DNA from: Lyngbya sp. CCAP 1446/10
GTDB taxonomy: Bacteria; Cyanobacteriota; Cyanobacteriia; Cyanobacteriales; Microcoleaceae
Direction of reading: 5' to 3'
Length of the DNA stretch: 64,000 nucleotides
Assembly (NCBI RefSeq): GCF_026130175.1
Contig: NZ_JAIGNI010000029.1
Location: forward strand, 55,094-119,093
The notes beneath the pieces are model-generated. The model was not told where the DNA came from. It ran no database searches and was given only the letters and a program-made list of their open reading frames with translations. Positions 55,192-63,743 of the stretch are shown here, piece by piece. The position numbers and the translations under genes were made by a program. The first letter of the stretch is position 1. Each line of letters starts with the position of its first letter.

Positions 55192-55950
55192 ATGTCTAAA
55201 ATCATCTCTGTCCACTCTTACCGGGGTGGCACTGGCAAATCTAACATGACCGCAAACCTGGCATCTATTATCGCTCGCGGCGGACATAGGGTCGCCATTG
55301 TGGACACAGACATTCAATCGCCCGGGATTCACGTACTGTTCGGTTTCAGCGATAAAAACATGGATCGCTGTCTGAATGATTACCTGTGGGGCCGGTGTCC
55401 GATCTCGGATACGGCTTACAATGTGAGTTCGCTGCTGCCAAAATTAGCCCGTAACGGCAGCCTCTACCTGATTCCTTCGAGCATTAAAGCAGGGGAGATA
55501 GCGCGAGTGTTGCGGGAAGGCTACGACGTGGGACTGCTTACCGACGGCTTTCAAGAACTGATCGATGTTCTGAACTTAGACTACCTATTTATCGACACGC
55601 ATCCGGGACTCAACGAAGAAACCCTGCTCAGCATTACGATTTCCGACATCCTGCTGCTGATTCTGCGTCCGGATCAGCAAGATTTTCAGGGAACGGCTGT
55701 CACGGTAGATGTGGCCCGCAAATTAGAAGTCCCCAAGATTTTGATCACGATTAACAAGGCCCCAGAATCCTTGGATTTCGACGATTTGAAGCGGCAAGTA
55801 GAGAGTATTTACGACATCCCAGTTGTAGGGGTGCTGCCCCACAGCGACAAGATGATGCTGTTAGCGAGCAAGGGGGTGTTTGCCTTGCACTTCCCTAAGG
55901 ACCCTCTAACTCAGGTGGTGGAAGGGATTGCCAAACAGATTTTGGGATAA
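55192..55950 (+). CDS. MinD/ParA-like ATPase with Arg-type P-loop
   Basis: A 252-residue P-loop ATPase of the MinD/ParA/Mrp class. The Walker A reads SYRGGTGKSNMTANLA (residues 8-23): the signature Lys of the usual KGGxGK is Arg, while the second Lys is kept. Switch I is VDTDIQSPGIHVLFG, Walker B-like LDYLFIDTHPGL, and LITINKAPES follows. Such proteins position cell structures or regulate other proteins by ATP-driven dimerisation. No ParB-like partner or membrane-targeting helix is obvious (the C-terminus is VEGIAKQILG). The start at ATG 55192 is supported by the domain beginning at once; an upstream TTG exists. It precedes psbY by 183 bp. Confidence 0.87.
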   Translation: MSKIISVHSYRGGTGKSNMTANLASIIARGGHRVAIVDTDIQSPGIHVLFGFSDKNMDRCLNDYLWGRCPISDTAYNVSSLLPKLARNGSLYLIPSSIKAGEIARVLREGYDVGLLTDGFQELIDVLNLDYLFIDTHPGLNEETLLSITISDILLLILRPDQQDFQGTAVTVDVARKLEVPKILITINKAPESLDFDDLKRQVESIYDIPVVGVLPHSDKMMLLASKGVFALHFPKDPLTQVVEGIAKQILG

Positions 55951-56133
55951 TTTGATGTAATCAGAGCGGTGGGGTATCAATTCCTGGGGCGCGATGTCCT
56001 GCAAGCGCGATCGCGAGTGCTGTGGAGGAACTTTTTCGGCGACAATATTTGCTTAAGGAGTCAGGAGAATGGCGACAAAATGAGATACAAATAGATTATG
56101 ATAATTTGTTAAAAAACTTTAGGAGGAGAACTC

Positions 56134-56259
56134 ATGGATTTTGACTGGCGCATACTAATAGTATTGAGTCCCGTTTTGTTGGCGGGCGGCTGGGCTGCAT
56201 ACAACGTCGGCACTATAGCTCTCAAACAAGTGGAGAAATTGTTGAATAAGGAAACTTAA
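56134..56259 (+). CDS. psbY: Photosystem II protein PsbY
   Basis: A 41-residue membrane protein, MDFDWRILIVLSPVLLAGGW then AAYNVGTIALKQVEKLLNKET. This matches PsbY: a short start ending in DWR, one hydrophobic helix with LLAxGWAxxN, and a charged QVEKLLNK tail. PsbY is a peripheral low-mass subunit of photosystem II next to cytochrome b559. A perfect ribosome site AGGAGGAG lies 5 nt before the ATG, and a 12-bp hairpin follows the stop. The gene is monocistronic in appearance. Confidence 0.93.
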   Translation: MDFDWRILIVLSPVLLAGGWAAYNVGTIALKQVEKLLNKET

Positions 56260-56285
56260 ACTCAGCATTTTCAGCGTAATTTCGT

Positions 56286-56321
56286 AGCCGACTGTTTGTT
56301 GAGATACAAAAACAGTCGGCT
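56286..56321 (+). terminator. psbY terminator hairpin
   Basis: AGCCGACTGTTT (56286-56297) pairs exactly with AAACAGTCGGCT (56310-56321), 27 bp after the psbY stop. The following T-tract is short (GATTTG). Confidence 0.7.
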
Positions 56322-56834
56322 GATTTGTGCATTGGCTTTCAGCAGAGGGAGGGCTGATGCCATTTGAGATTTGAAATTTGAAATTTGAAAATAGCGCATA
56401 ACTTACTACATCAGGGTTTGGATCAAGGGTCAAGCAGTTGCATCCTGTTTGGAAAATTGTATGATGTTTGGCCCTCGATCGCAATGTACGACTCCAGACA
56501 GATAGGGCCAAAGCCAAATAAAAGTTATAAAGAAAGTTGTCCAGAAACTGGGTGCGATCGACCAAAATATTTAGTAGCAAGCGATCCAGGGTAAGAGAAG
56601 CCAATTGGCAACAGTGCTGGTAAGCGCGTAACTGGAGAGCTTGATATTTTGCGATCGGCTCAGCATTTGTGATGAGATGGCGATACAAATATTTAGCAAG
56701 CACGTTCCCGCAGAAAATATGAGACAATCGCAAAAGTATTTGGTCTGAAAATCGCCCTACCAACTGCGAAGTTTAACCTGTAGGGAATATCGGTCAAATT
56801 GTCAATGTTTAACTCCTATATCTTTAGATAGATT
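56322..56834. other. Gap between psbY and malQ
   Basis: Contains a TTTGAAA/TTTGAGA repeat (56363-56390). A 202-codon minus frame covering 56155-56763 runs antisense over psbY and its terminator and has no domain, so it is not accepted. The last 70 bp should contain the malQ promoter. Confidence 0.45.
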
Positions 56835-58343
56835 ATGCTTTTTCCCCGAGCTAGCGGCATTTTACTCCACCCGACATCTTTCCCCAGCCGATTTGGCGTT
56901 GGGGATATGGGAATAGAAGCATATCGCTTTATTGACTTTTTAGTAGAGAGCGACCAGCAATACTGGCAGATATTGCCACTGGGCCCGACAGGATACGGCA
57001 ATTCTCCTTATTCGTGCTATTCAGCAATGGCAGGAAATCCGCTGATGCTGAGCCCGGAAATTATGCGGGACGAGCAATTGCTGAGCGATGAAGATTTAAA
57101 TGGTTCGCCGGAATTTCCGCTGGATACTGTAGAATTCGATTGGGCGATCGCGCACAAAATACCACTGCTCAAAAAAGCCTGCGAAAACTTCAAAGCGAAA
57201 GCATCGCCGGTGGAGCAAAAAGAATTCTCGGGTTTTTGCCAAACCAAAGCGTTTTGGCTGGAAGATTATGCCTTATTTATGGCACTCAAAGACAGCTTCA
57301 ACGGAGCTAGCTGGCACACTTGGGAACCAGAAATTGCCCGACGCAAACCGGAGGCGCTAGACAAGTGGCGGCAGCAGCTAAATACTGAGATTTATTACTA
57401 CAAATACGTCCAGTTCGAGTTTTTCCGCCAGTGGACAGAGTTGAAACGCTATGCGAACCTGCGCGAAATTAAAATTATTGGCGACATTCCGATTTATGTA
57501 GCTCACGATAGCGCTGATGTGTGGTCGCATCCTGATTTATTTTGTTTGGATGAAGCAAGCGGAGAACCAGCTTTAATGGCGGGTGTTCCTCCGGATTACT
57601 TCAGCGCCACAGGTCAATTGTGGGGCAATCCTGTTTACAATTGGGAGGCTTTGGAAGCAAATAATTTTGAGTGGTGGGTGCAGCGTTTTGAAGCGCTTTT
57701 CGATTATGTAGATGTGAGCCGGATCGACCACTTCCGAGGATTTGACGCTTACTGGGCGGTGAAGCGCGGGCAGGATACTGCGATGGAGGGAGAGTGGATT
57801 AAGGCGCCGGGAACGGCTTTGTTTGAGGTAATTAATGAAAAGTTTGGGAACTTGCCGATTATTGCTGAGGATTTGGGGGTAATTACTCCTGAAGTGGAAG
57901 CTTTGCGCGATCGCTTCGAGTTTCCGGGAATGAAGATTTTGCAGTTTGCTTTCGGCGCGGGCCCTGGCGATCCTTTTTTGCCTTTCAATTACGTTCGCAA
58001 CTGCGTAGTTTACACGGGTACTCACGACAATGACACGACTGTCGGCTGGTTCAATCAACTGCAACACTACGAAAGAGATGAGGTTTTGCGTTATTTGGGC
58101 TGCATCGATCCCCAAGGAATTCACTGGTCTTTAATTCGCATGGGTTGGTTTTCTATTGCTAATTTGGCGATCGTGCCGTTTCAGGATTTGTTGGGTTTGG
58201 ATACGGACGCGCGGATGAATTTTCCGGGGAAAACAGAGGGAAATTGGGGCTGGCGGTATCGGCGCGAGGCTTTGAATTGGGAGGTGCGCGATCGGCTAAA
58301 AACCATGACTTACATCACCGGGCGCGCTCCCCAGAGAAATTGA
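56835..58343 (+). CDS. malQ: 4-alpha-glucanotransferase (amylomaltase, disproportionating enzyme)
   Basis: A 502-residue GH77 enzyme that moves glucan chains between alpha-1,4-glucans in glycogen turnover. RASGILLHPTSFPSRFGVGD (residue 5 on), QILPLGPTGYGNSPY, KIIGDIPIYVAHDSADVW, VSRIDHFRGFDAYW (nucleophile Asp in the RIDHFR motif near residue 298), IIAEDLGVITPEV (acid/base Glu near residue 345) and YTGTHDNDTTVGW (third acidic residue) are all intact. Full length. It faces the RodZ-like gene across a large inverted repeat that probably ends both transcripts. Confidence 0.97.
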   Translation: MLFPRASGILLHPTSFPSRFGVGDMGIEAYRFIDFLVESDQQYWQILPLGPTGYGNSPYSCYSAMAGNPLMLSPEIMRDEQLLSDEDLNGSPEFPLDTVEFDWAIAHKIPLLKKACENFKAKASPVEQKEFSGFCQTKAFWLEDYALFMALKDSFNGASWHTWEPEIARRKPEALDKWRQQLNTEIYYYKYVQFEFFRQWTELKRYANLREIKIIGDIPIYVAHDSADVWSHPDLFCLDEASGEPALMAGVPPDYFSATGQLWGNPVYNWEALEANNFEWWVQRFEALFDYVDVSRIDHFRGFDAYWAVKRGQDTAMEGEWIKAPGTALFEVINEKFGNLPIIAEDLGVITPEVEALRDRFEFPGMKILQFAFGAGPGDPFLPFNYVRNCVVYTGTHDNDTTVGWFNQLQHYERDEVLRYLGCIDPQGIHWSLIRMGWFSIANLAIVPFQDLLGLDTDARMNFPGKTEGNWGWRYRREALNWEVRDRLKTMTYITGRAPQRN

Positions 58344-58352
58344 ACAAACATT

Positions 58353-58484
58353 GGTAATGGGTAATTGGTAATTGGTAATTGGTACTCAGTCAATAAAGAC
58401 CGACATTCTAATTAAAAGCTATGGAGTTTCAGCCATTGCCGATTACCGATTACCGATTACCCGTTACCCGTTACCCATTACCCA
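58353..58484. terminator. Opposed GGTAATT and ATTACCG repeat arrays
   Basis: GGTAATG/GGTAATT units on the left (58353-58381) and GATTACC/GTTACCC/ATTACCC units on the right (about 58438-58489) are complementary, so the arrays can fold back on each other. They lie between the convergent malQ and RodZ-like genes, fitting a two-way terminator made from tandem repeats. Confidence 0.6.
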
Positions 58485-59366
58485 TTAACCTTGATTTTTG
58501 GGCTTTGCTGAAGGCTTGGATTCGTCTGCGGTAACAACAACTTCTTTGGCAACTCCGGGTTCTCCAAGTTGTTCGGCTTGTCCGTTATTCACAGCAATCA
58601 TTACCCCGCCGGCGTTACCAGCTACAACTACCAATTTGTTTGTGGCCTGCCAAGTGCGCACAGTGCCGACTGGCAAAGTTCCCTCAAACTGGGGTTTGCC
58701 ATCAACTTCAATCTGGATCCAGGATTCTGCCTTAAAAGTGAGGCTAACCATGACTGGTTGATTGCTAGATTTATCTAAATTTTGACCAGTTCTTGCTGCT
58801 TCCAGAGCATCGTAACTATCGGCTTTATGATTTTTTAAGGCGCTCGATGTCTCAGCAAATAAACGAGCTTGTTCTTGCTGCTCAAGTGCTGGTTCTTTGG
58901 TTCCCGCACCGTTTTTTGCTGTCAGAGAACCGCCCATTAACTGAGATAAGACATTGACTGAACAGATAATTAGAAATGTGTAAAAGAGGTACAGGTGCAT
59001 CGGCCGCAATTGTGGCCCATTCTGCCAGGATAGCTGGGTGGCCGATCGCGCTGGCGGTTCGATCGGGAAAAAGTCAGAAAACTGAGCTGCGTCCAAACCC
59101 ATTGCTTCGGCGTACCGCTTGATCAAACCCTGAGTGTAAATGGGTTCGGGGAGTTGATCGAGTTGGCCGTCCTCGATGGCTTGCAGCAGATTGCGCCGAA
59201 TCATGGTTACCACGGCTACTTTGTCCAAACAAATCGACTGCTGTTCCCGGTACTGGCGGAGTTGAGCGCCAATTTCCGCTAGCTTCTTCTGGGGTGGTTC
59301 TGGCTCTTGGGAGTGCTGTTTCTGCTTAGTTATTTTGAAGAATAAAAACAATAAATTCTTTGTCAT
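58485..59366 (-). CDS. RodZ-like membrane protein (HTH_25 and DUF4115)
   Basis: A 293-residue protein when started at ATG 59366. The N-terminal helix-turn-helix (about residues 30-95: IGAQLRQYREQQSICLDKVA, then MIRRNLLQAIEDGQL and YTQGLIKRYAEAMGL) is of the RodZ type that binds MreB. One membrane helix follows (MHLYLFYTFLIICSVNVLSQ), then a periplasmic linker and a DUF4115 beta-domain (VSLTFKAESWIQIEVDGKPQ; LPVGTVRTWQA). It probably helps set cell shape. The frame can be read further upstream (to 59426), but the ATG overlaps the stop of the previous gene as ATGA, with CAGGAG before it, so that start is preferred. Confidence 0.85.
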   Translation of the reverse strand: MTKNLLFLFFKITKQKQHSQEPEPPQKKLAEIGAQLRQYREQQSICLDKVAVVTMIRRNLLQAIEDGQLDQLPEPIYTQGLIKRYAEAMGLDAAQFSDFFPIEPPARSATQLSWQNGPQLRPMHLYLFYTFLIICSVNVLSQLMGGSLTAKNGAGTKEPALEQQEQARLFAETSSALKNHKADSYDALEAARTGQNLDKSSNQPVMVSLTFKAESWIQIEVDGKPQFEGTLPVGTVRTWQATNKLVVVAGNAGGVMIAVNNGQAEQLGEPGVAKEVVVTADESKPSAKPKNQG

Positions 59367-60157
59367 CTGCTGTGCTCCTGGGGATTCAGTGGCACGCTGA
59401 TTGATGTTAGGTTGACTAGATTCCATAAAAAAATAATTTCTGAATCTTCTAGGGGTCGGTAGCAGCCCGGTGGCAATATTGGCCCAGCGGGCGGCTGCAA
59501 TTGAATCGGGCCAATGGCTGTGCGGTGCAGGCGCACTACGGGATATCCCAACTGTTCGGCGGTTCGCCGAATCTGTCGGTTTCTCCCTTCTGATAGAATG
59601 ACTTCTAACAGAGTTTTGTCTCGCGCGCGATCGAGAACTCTAACTTTGGCGGGCAAAGTCTTTCTACCGGACAAGATGATGCCCTGACGCCAGGCTTGCA
59701 GTATGGGTTCCGGGGGATCGCCGAGCACCCAAACCTGATAAGTTTTGGCGATCGAGTGACGCGGATGGGTCAAACAAAATGTCAGCTTACCATCATTGGT
59801 GAGCAAGAGGGCGCCTGTGGAATCTGCATCTAAGCGTCCTACGGGGTGGATGCCTTGACCTGAGCGCAGTTGGGGTGGCAGTAGGTCGAGAACTTTCGAT
59901 CGAGCTCTGGGATCGCTGCAAGTAGAAACTACGCCTGCCGGTTTGTTGAGCAACAGATAAAGCTCTGCCGGTCGATCCGTTGCTTTGACTGGGACTCCAT
60001 CGACTTCGATGAAATCGCGATCGGGATTTGCCTTTTGTCCTAAATGAATAATATTGCCATTAACTCGGACTCGTCCAGCTACAATCATCTGTTCTGCAAG
60101 ACGGCGAGAGGCAATGCCCCACTGGGCGAGGATTTTTTGCAGCCTTTGGTCAGACAT
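59363..60157 (-). CDS. RsuA/RluB-family pseudouridine synthase
   Basis: A 264-residue RNA-modifying enzyme. An S4 RNA-binding domain (MSDQRLQKILAQWGIASRRLA; RVRVNGNIIHLG) is followed by the catalytic domain with HPVGRLDADSTGALLLTNDG (catalytic Asp near residue 110) and EGRNRQIRRTAEQLGYPVVRL. It converts uridine to pseudouridine in rRNA; 16S or 23S target cannot be told. An upstream TTG (60244) extends the frame by 29 residues with no homology; ATG 60157 fits the domain start. It overlaps the RodZ-like gene by 4 bp, so the two are translated together. Confidence 0.93.
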   Translation of the reverse strand: MSDQRLQKILAQWGIASRRLAEQMIVAGRVRVNGNIIHLGQKANPDRDFIEVDGVPVKATDRPAELYLLLNKPAGVVSTCSDPRARSKVLDLLPPQLRSGQGIHPVGRLDADSTGALLLTNDGKLTFCLTHPRHSIAKTYQVWVLGDPPEPILQAWRQGIILSGRKTLPAKVRVLDRARDKTLLEVILSEGRNRQIRRTAEQLGYPVVRLHRTAIGPIQLQPPAGPILPPGCYRPLEDSEIIFLWNLVNLTSISVPLNPQEHSR

Positions 60158-60758
60158 GACGGGAGTGTGGAAACCGCCAACGGAGAGCGGTGGGGGGAGG
60201 AAGTACGACACGGTTAATGGATTAACCTTACTATCAATGCTCAATTCCTGGTTGGGAATAAATTTTAATGCTGGATCAATCCTTACAGGGCGTTGCGCCC
60301 GGTGCAGATTGTCCTTATGGCATAACCCTGAATGTTGTGCAAAAACTACGAGGAAAAGACTCGTGGCAGGCGATTGCCTGCACCCTTAGTTTGTTGCTGG
60401 TTTGAGATGTGTGGGTCTGACCCGACTATTCACCAACACTACCATAAAACCGGTACTGCTGGTTAATTTTATACGCTCGATCGCGAAATTTATCTGGGGA
60501 TCGCATAACTCGCCAACTCAGGAGAGATCCTGAGGGCGGAAAGGGTGAAAATTTTGCTGCTTCAGGCGTTGCTGATTCCTGATTTCTGCTTCTTTGGTTA
60601 TGTTATTTAGGGGTTACACTCATCAACCCGGTTATCAGGCAAAATCAAAGGTTGACGGCGATATATCTGTGCAGAAATCGGGTTTCTGAGGCCGGATGCG
60701 CGAGTCCTAGTTGAGTTTCTGTGCTTGAATATTAAGGGTTTGTATTCTGAAATTGTTT
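60158..60758. other. Intergenic region with a CGGGTTTCTGAGGC repeat half
   Basis: 600 bp between divergent genes. A half-copy of the AGAAACCCGGTTTCT family lies near 60674-60695. No supported gene. Confidence 0.4.
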
Positions 60759-61550
60759 ATGACTGTCGATCGTAACTCTCTTTTATTTGACAATAGAGCT
60801 GGCGCTGCTGGCGCTGCTGAAACTCCTAATCTCGGCGAGGAACCGGGGACACCGCCACCGAGCCAAGGCAGCCGGATCGCGAGTTCGGTGCTGTCTCCGG
60901 CGGTGCAGTTGTTGCTGCGATCGCAAGTTCAGCAGGTTGACGAGTTGAAGGTGAAAATTGAGGGGAGCGATCGACAAATTTTCAGCGGTGCGATCCCCAA
61001 GGTAACAGTGGCTGCGAGCGGTGCTGTGTATAAAGGATTACACTTAACAGAAGTTGCCCTAGAGGGCTGTGGCATTCGCATCAATCTCGGTCAAGCTCTC
61101 AAAGGCAAACCACTGCGGCTGCTCGAATCCATTCCCGTAACAGGCGTTTTGAGGCTCAGCCAAGCGGATTTGAATGCGTCGCTGAAAGCGCCTTTGCTGG
61201 CTGATGCTTTGAGCGAGTTTTTGCTACCAATGCTGCCGTTGACCGATCGCGAAAAGTCGCTGAAGTTAGAAAATTCGCAGATCACAATTGAGGCAGGGAA
61301 GTTGACGCTTTCGGCGACTCTTTTGGGCGCTGGCGGCACGCAAATTCCTGTTGTATTGCGGACAGGTTTGCGGATTGCCAGTGGTCGCGAATTGGTGTTT
61401 GAAGCACCGGAAATCGAAGTTGATCTAGAATTAAAGAGCAGTGATGTCAATGATTTTAAAATTGATTTTGGGCAGGAAGTCGAGATTGAGGACTTAATTT
61501 TGAGTCCGGGGGAGATTGTTTGTCGGGGTTCAATTAGAGTTTTGCCTTAG
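60759..61550 (+). CDS. DUF2993 (LmeA-like) protein
   Basis: A 263-residue protein. After a flexible N-terminus rich in Ala, Gly and Pro (residues 1-40), the DUF2993 domain follows: VQQVDELKVKIEGSDRQIFSG, YKGLHLTEVALEGCGIRINL, LRLSQADLNASLKAPLL and VEIEDLILSPGEIVCRGSIRV. Members are tubular lipid-binding proteins (LmeA in mycobacteria), many of them exported, but no clear signal peptide is present here. Start ATG 60759; a TTG six bases upstream is less likely. Exact role in cyanobacteria is not known. Confidence 0.83.
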   Translation: MTVDRNSLLFDNRAGAAGAAETPNLGEEPGTPPPSQGSRIASSVLSPAVQLLLRSQVQQVDELKVKIEGSDRQIFSGAIPKVTVAASGAVYKGLHLTEVALEGCGIRINLGQALKGKPLRLLESIPVTGVLRLSQADLNASLKAPLLADALSEFLLPMLPLTDREKSLKLENSQITIEAGKLTLSATLLGAGGTQIPVVLRTGLRIASGRELVFEAPEIEVDLELKSSDVNDFKIDFGQEVEIEDLILSPGEIVCRGSIRVLP

Positions 61551-61696
61551 CGGGATCTCACCCGATTAGACAGGATTGCATAAATCTTTGATTGATAGAT
61601 CGACCGCAGATGAAAGGCAGATCAACACAGATCAACGCAGATGCTTTTCAAGATAGTTTATGACTTTGGCAATTCAAGTTTATTCGCTCCGACTTG

Positions 61697-62605
61697 TCAA
61701 AAGAAAGACTCGATCGCGGGCAATAACAAAGTCACAAAATAGTAGACTAATGGTGCGGTAAAAACATAACTGTCAGTGCGATCGAGAATGCCGCCGTGAC
61801 CGGGGATCAACTGTCCCGAATCCTTAACCCCCGCGTCTCGCTTCATCATCGACTCAGTTAAATCTCCCAACAAACTAGCAACCCCAATCAACAGACCAAA
61901 AGCAGCCCCAGTATAGGGCCAGCCCGGCCATTGTAAATACCAAGACCCGGCGACGGCCACGGCGATGCTGCCGCAAACACCAAATACGGCACCTTCAACG
62001 GTTTTTTTGGGGCTGATGTGGGAGAGGCTAGTGCGACCGAAGAATTTGCCGACAAAGTAAGCGCCAATGTCAGCGGCCCAAATGCAGAAGAAAGCCAGCA
62101 GCAGCGAAGTGAATCCTAAAGATAGGTTGCTGTGACTTGTCCAAGACAGGGACGGGTGAATGTTAACGGGCGCATTGCTGGCTACTGTTTGGGAAAATTG
62201 GGTTGTAGCAATATTTGCCTGGTCGAGACCGACTCGCAGCCGTACCCAATAGCTGGGCAAATAACCGCCGTAGAACAATCCTAAAATTGAAGAGGCAATA
62301 TCGGCAATCGTCGATAATTTAGGTTGGAATAACAGGTAGAAACAGATTAAGGTTCCGGCTAGGGGAAACATGGCATCTACGAGTTGCGGGGCCAAGGCCG
62401 CAGTAATTAGCAGACCTTGACTGACAGCTAAGGTCGTTTTGGCAGCGGGTAAAATCCCTTTAGCCCGGGCTAATTCAAAATACTCCAATTGACCTAGGTA
62501 GACGATGACGCAAAAGCCGAGGGTGAAGTACCATCCCCCCATAATAATCATTCCCAAAGCAAGGGCGATCGCAACTATTCCACTCAGGATACGAGACCAA
62601 GGCAT
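61697..62605 (-). CDS. cdsA: Phosphatidate cytidylyltransferase
   Basis: A 302-residue membrane enzyme that makes CDP-diacylglycerol from phosphatidate and CTP, the branch point for phosphatidylglycerol. About eight hydrophobic segments. The C-terminal signature is exact: SMMKRDAGVKDSG followed by PGHGGILDRTDSYVF (residues about 248-280), and WAADIGAYFVGKFFGR (near residue 180) holds metal-binding Asp. A loop of about 45 residues (RVGLDQANIATTQFSQTVAS) between two membrane segments looks longer than usual. It faces the DUF2993 gene. Confidence 0.95.
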   Translation of the reverse strand: MPWSRILSGIVAIALALGMIIMGGWYFTLGFCVIVYLGQLEYFELARAKGILPAAKTTLAVSQGLLITAALAPQLVDAMFPLAGTLICFYLLFQPKLSTIADIASSILGLFYGGYLPSYWVRLRVGLDQANIATTQFSQTVASNAPVNIHPSLSWTSHSNLSLGFTSLLLAFFCIWAADIGAYFVGKFFGRTSLSHISPKKTVEGAVFGVCGSIAVAVAGSWYLQWPGWPYTGAAFGLLIGVASLLGDLTESMMKRDAGVKDSGQLIPGHGGILDRTDSYVFTAPLVYYFVTLLLPAIESFF

Positions 62606-63050
62606 AAAATGAATTTCTCACAGCAGATGGCGGGTCAGTCGATTTTAGATTTTAGATTTGAGATTTACAAGGGCAGATGAATCTGGGAGGTTGAACCTTA
62701 GTCTAAAATTGTGGTTTTGGGCAGGGGTTAGTCGATTTGGGATTTGGGATGCAAGGATTGTTAAGGTAGGGGTTTCTCGCTTGTACAGCCAACCGCATCA
62801 CCAATTGGCGATCCAAAATCTCAACTCAGGCGATCGATCCAGCTATGGTCGCCCTTACTCTAAGTATGAACGTTAAGCGAACGTAAAAAAGGTTAAGAAT
62901 TACATTTAGTGTTTGATTCTCAGTCATCCAGCGTCTGGGCCCACATCATCATCTTTGATTTGGTGTGGAAGTATGTCAGTCTAATGACTGATGACTAATG
63001 ACTGATGACTAATGACTAATGACTAATGACTAATGACTAATGACCAATGA
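62606..63050. other. Gap with GATTTTA repeat and heptamer array, no gene
   Basis: Contains GATTTTAGATTTTAGATTTG (62641-62660) next to the cdsA start and the TGACTAATGAC array adjoining cbiT (62983-63055). A 72-codon plus frame at 62658-62876 has no features. Confidence 0.45.
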
Positions 63051-63055
63051 CTAAT
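62983..63055. repeat. TGACTAA heptamer array containing a stop codon
   Basis: About ten ATGACTA/TGACTAA units. On the minus strand the cbiT stop (TAG, 63051-63053) is formed by the first ATTAGTC unit of the array. Confidence 0.85.
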
Positions 63056-63644
63056 CAAGCTTTTCGCCGCTGAGAATAAAGATGGGATTGACGGCTGCAA
63101 AGGTTTGACTCAGGCCGCGAGTCTCTAAGCGGTTGACGGCGGACTGGACTACTTCGATGTTGCGGACTTGCAACTCGGCGAAGCTTTCGGAAAGGGCGTA
63201 AAGATTTTCTAAATTCGATGCTGTGGCGACAACTCGACCGCGGGGCTGCAAGTACCGCCAGACTTCCTTGAGAATCATTTTAATGGGGCGACCTCCTTCG
63301 ATGCAGACTCGGTGGGGGGCTTGGGATAGGTTTTCGAGGCATTCTGGGGCGCTACCTTCGATGACTTCTACGTTTTTGAGCTCGAATCGATCGCAATTTC
63401 GGCGAATCAAGCTGGCTACTTCTTCGTCCCTTTCGACGGCGATAATCCGACCTTTGGGGCACAGCAAACCTGTTTCTACAGCAATTGTACCAGTACCTGC
63501 ACCAATGTCCCACACCACTGAGTCTGCTTGCAGCCGCAGGTGGGAGAGTAACAGCAGTCGGACTTCTCGCTTACTCATGGGAATTCCCGGTAAACGTTCA
63601 AATAAGTCATCGGGAATACCAGGAGTCACGTAGGGCCAAAGCAT
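63051..63644 (-). CDS. cbiT: Precorrin-6B C15-methyltransferase/decarboxylase domain (CbiT)
   Basis: A 197-residue SAM methyltransferase of the CbiT/CobL C-terminal family, which methylates C15 and removes a carboxyl group in cobalamin synthesis. GIPMSKREVRLLLLSHLRL (near residue 20), motif I VWDIGAGTGTIAVETGLL, AVERDEEVASLIRRN, EGSAPECL and FIEGG-like CIEGGRP are the CbiT pattern. CbiE is not attached, so it is probably a separate gene elsewhere. The stop codon lies in the heptamer array. The neighbouring decarboxylase gene is transcribed in the same direction, 99 bp upstream. Confidence 0.9.
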   Translation of the reverse strand: MLWPYVTPGIPDDLFERLPGIPMSKREVRLLLLSHLRLQADSVVWDIGAGTGTIAVETGLLCPKGRIIAVERDEEVASLIRRNCDRFELKNVEVIEGSAPECLENLSQAPHRVCIEGGRPIKMILKEVWRYLQPRGRVVATASNLENLYALSESFAELQVRNIEVVQSAVNRLETRGLSQTFAAVNPIFILSGEKLD

Positions 63645-63743
63645 AGTTATATTTTTGATTTTTGATTTTTGATTGAAGCAAGACGGCAGTTGGAACTCGC
63701 GGAAGAAGTAGAAATTCTCCCCCTTTCCCCCAAGCCTTAATAT

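Noticed and set aside
56155..56763. 202-codon minus-strand frame
   Set aside because: It runs antisense through psbY and its terminator, has no domain, and includes translated TTTGAAA repeats.
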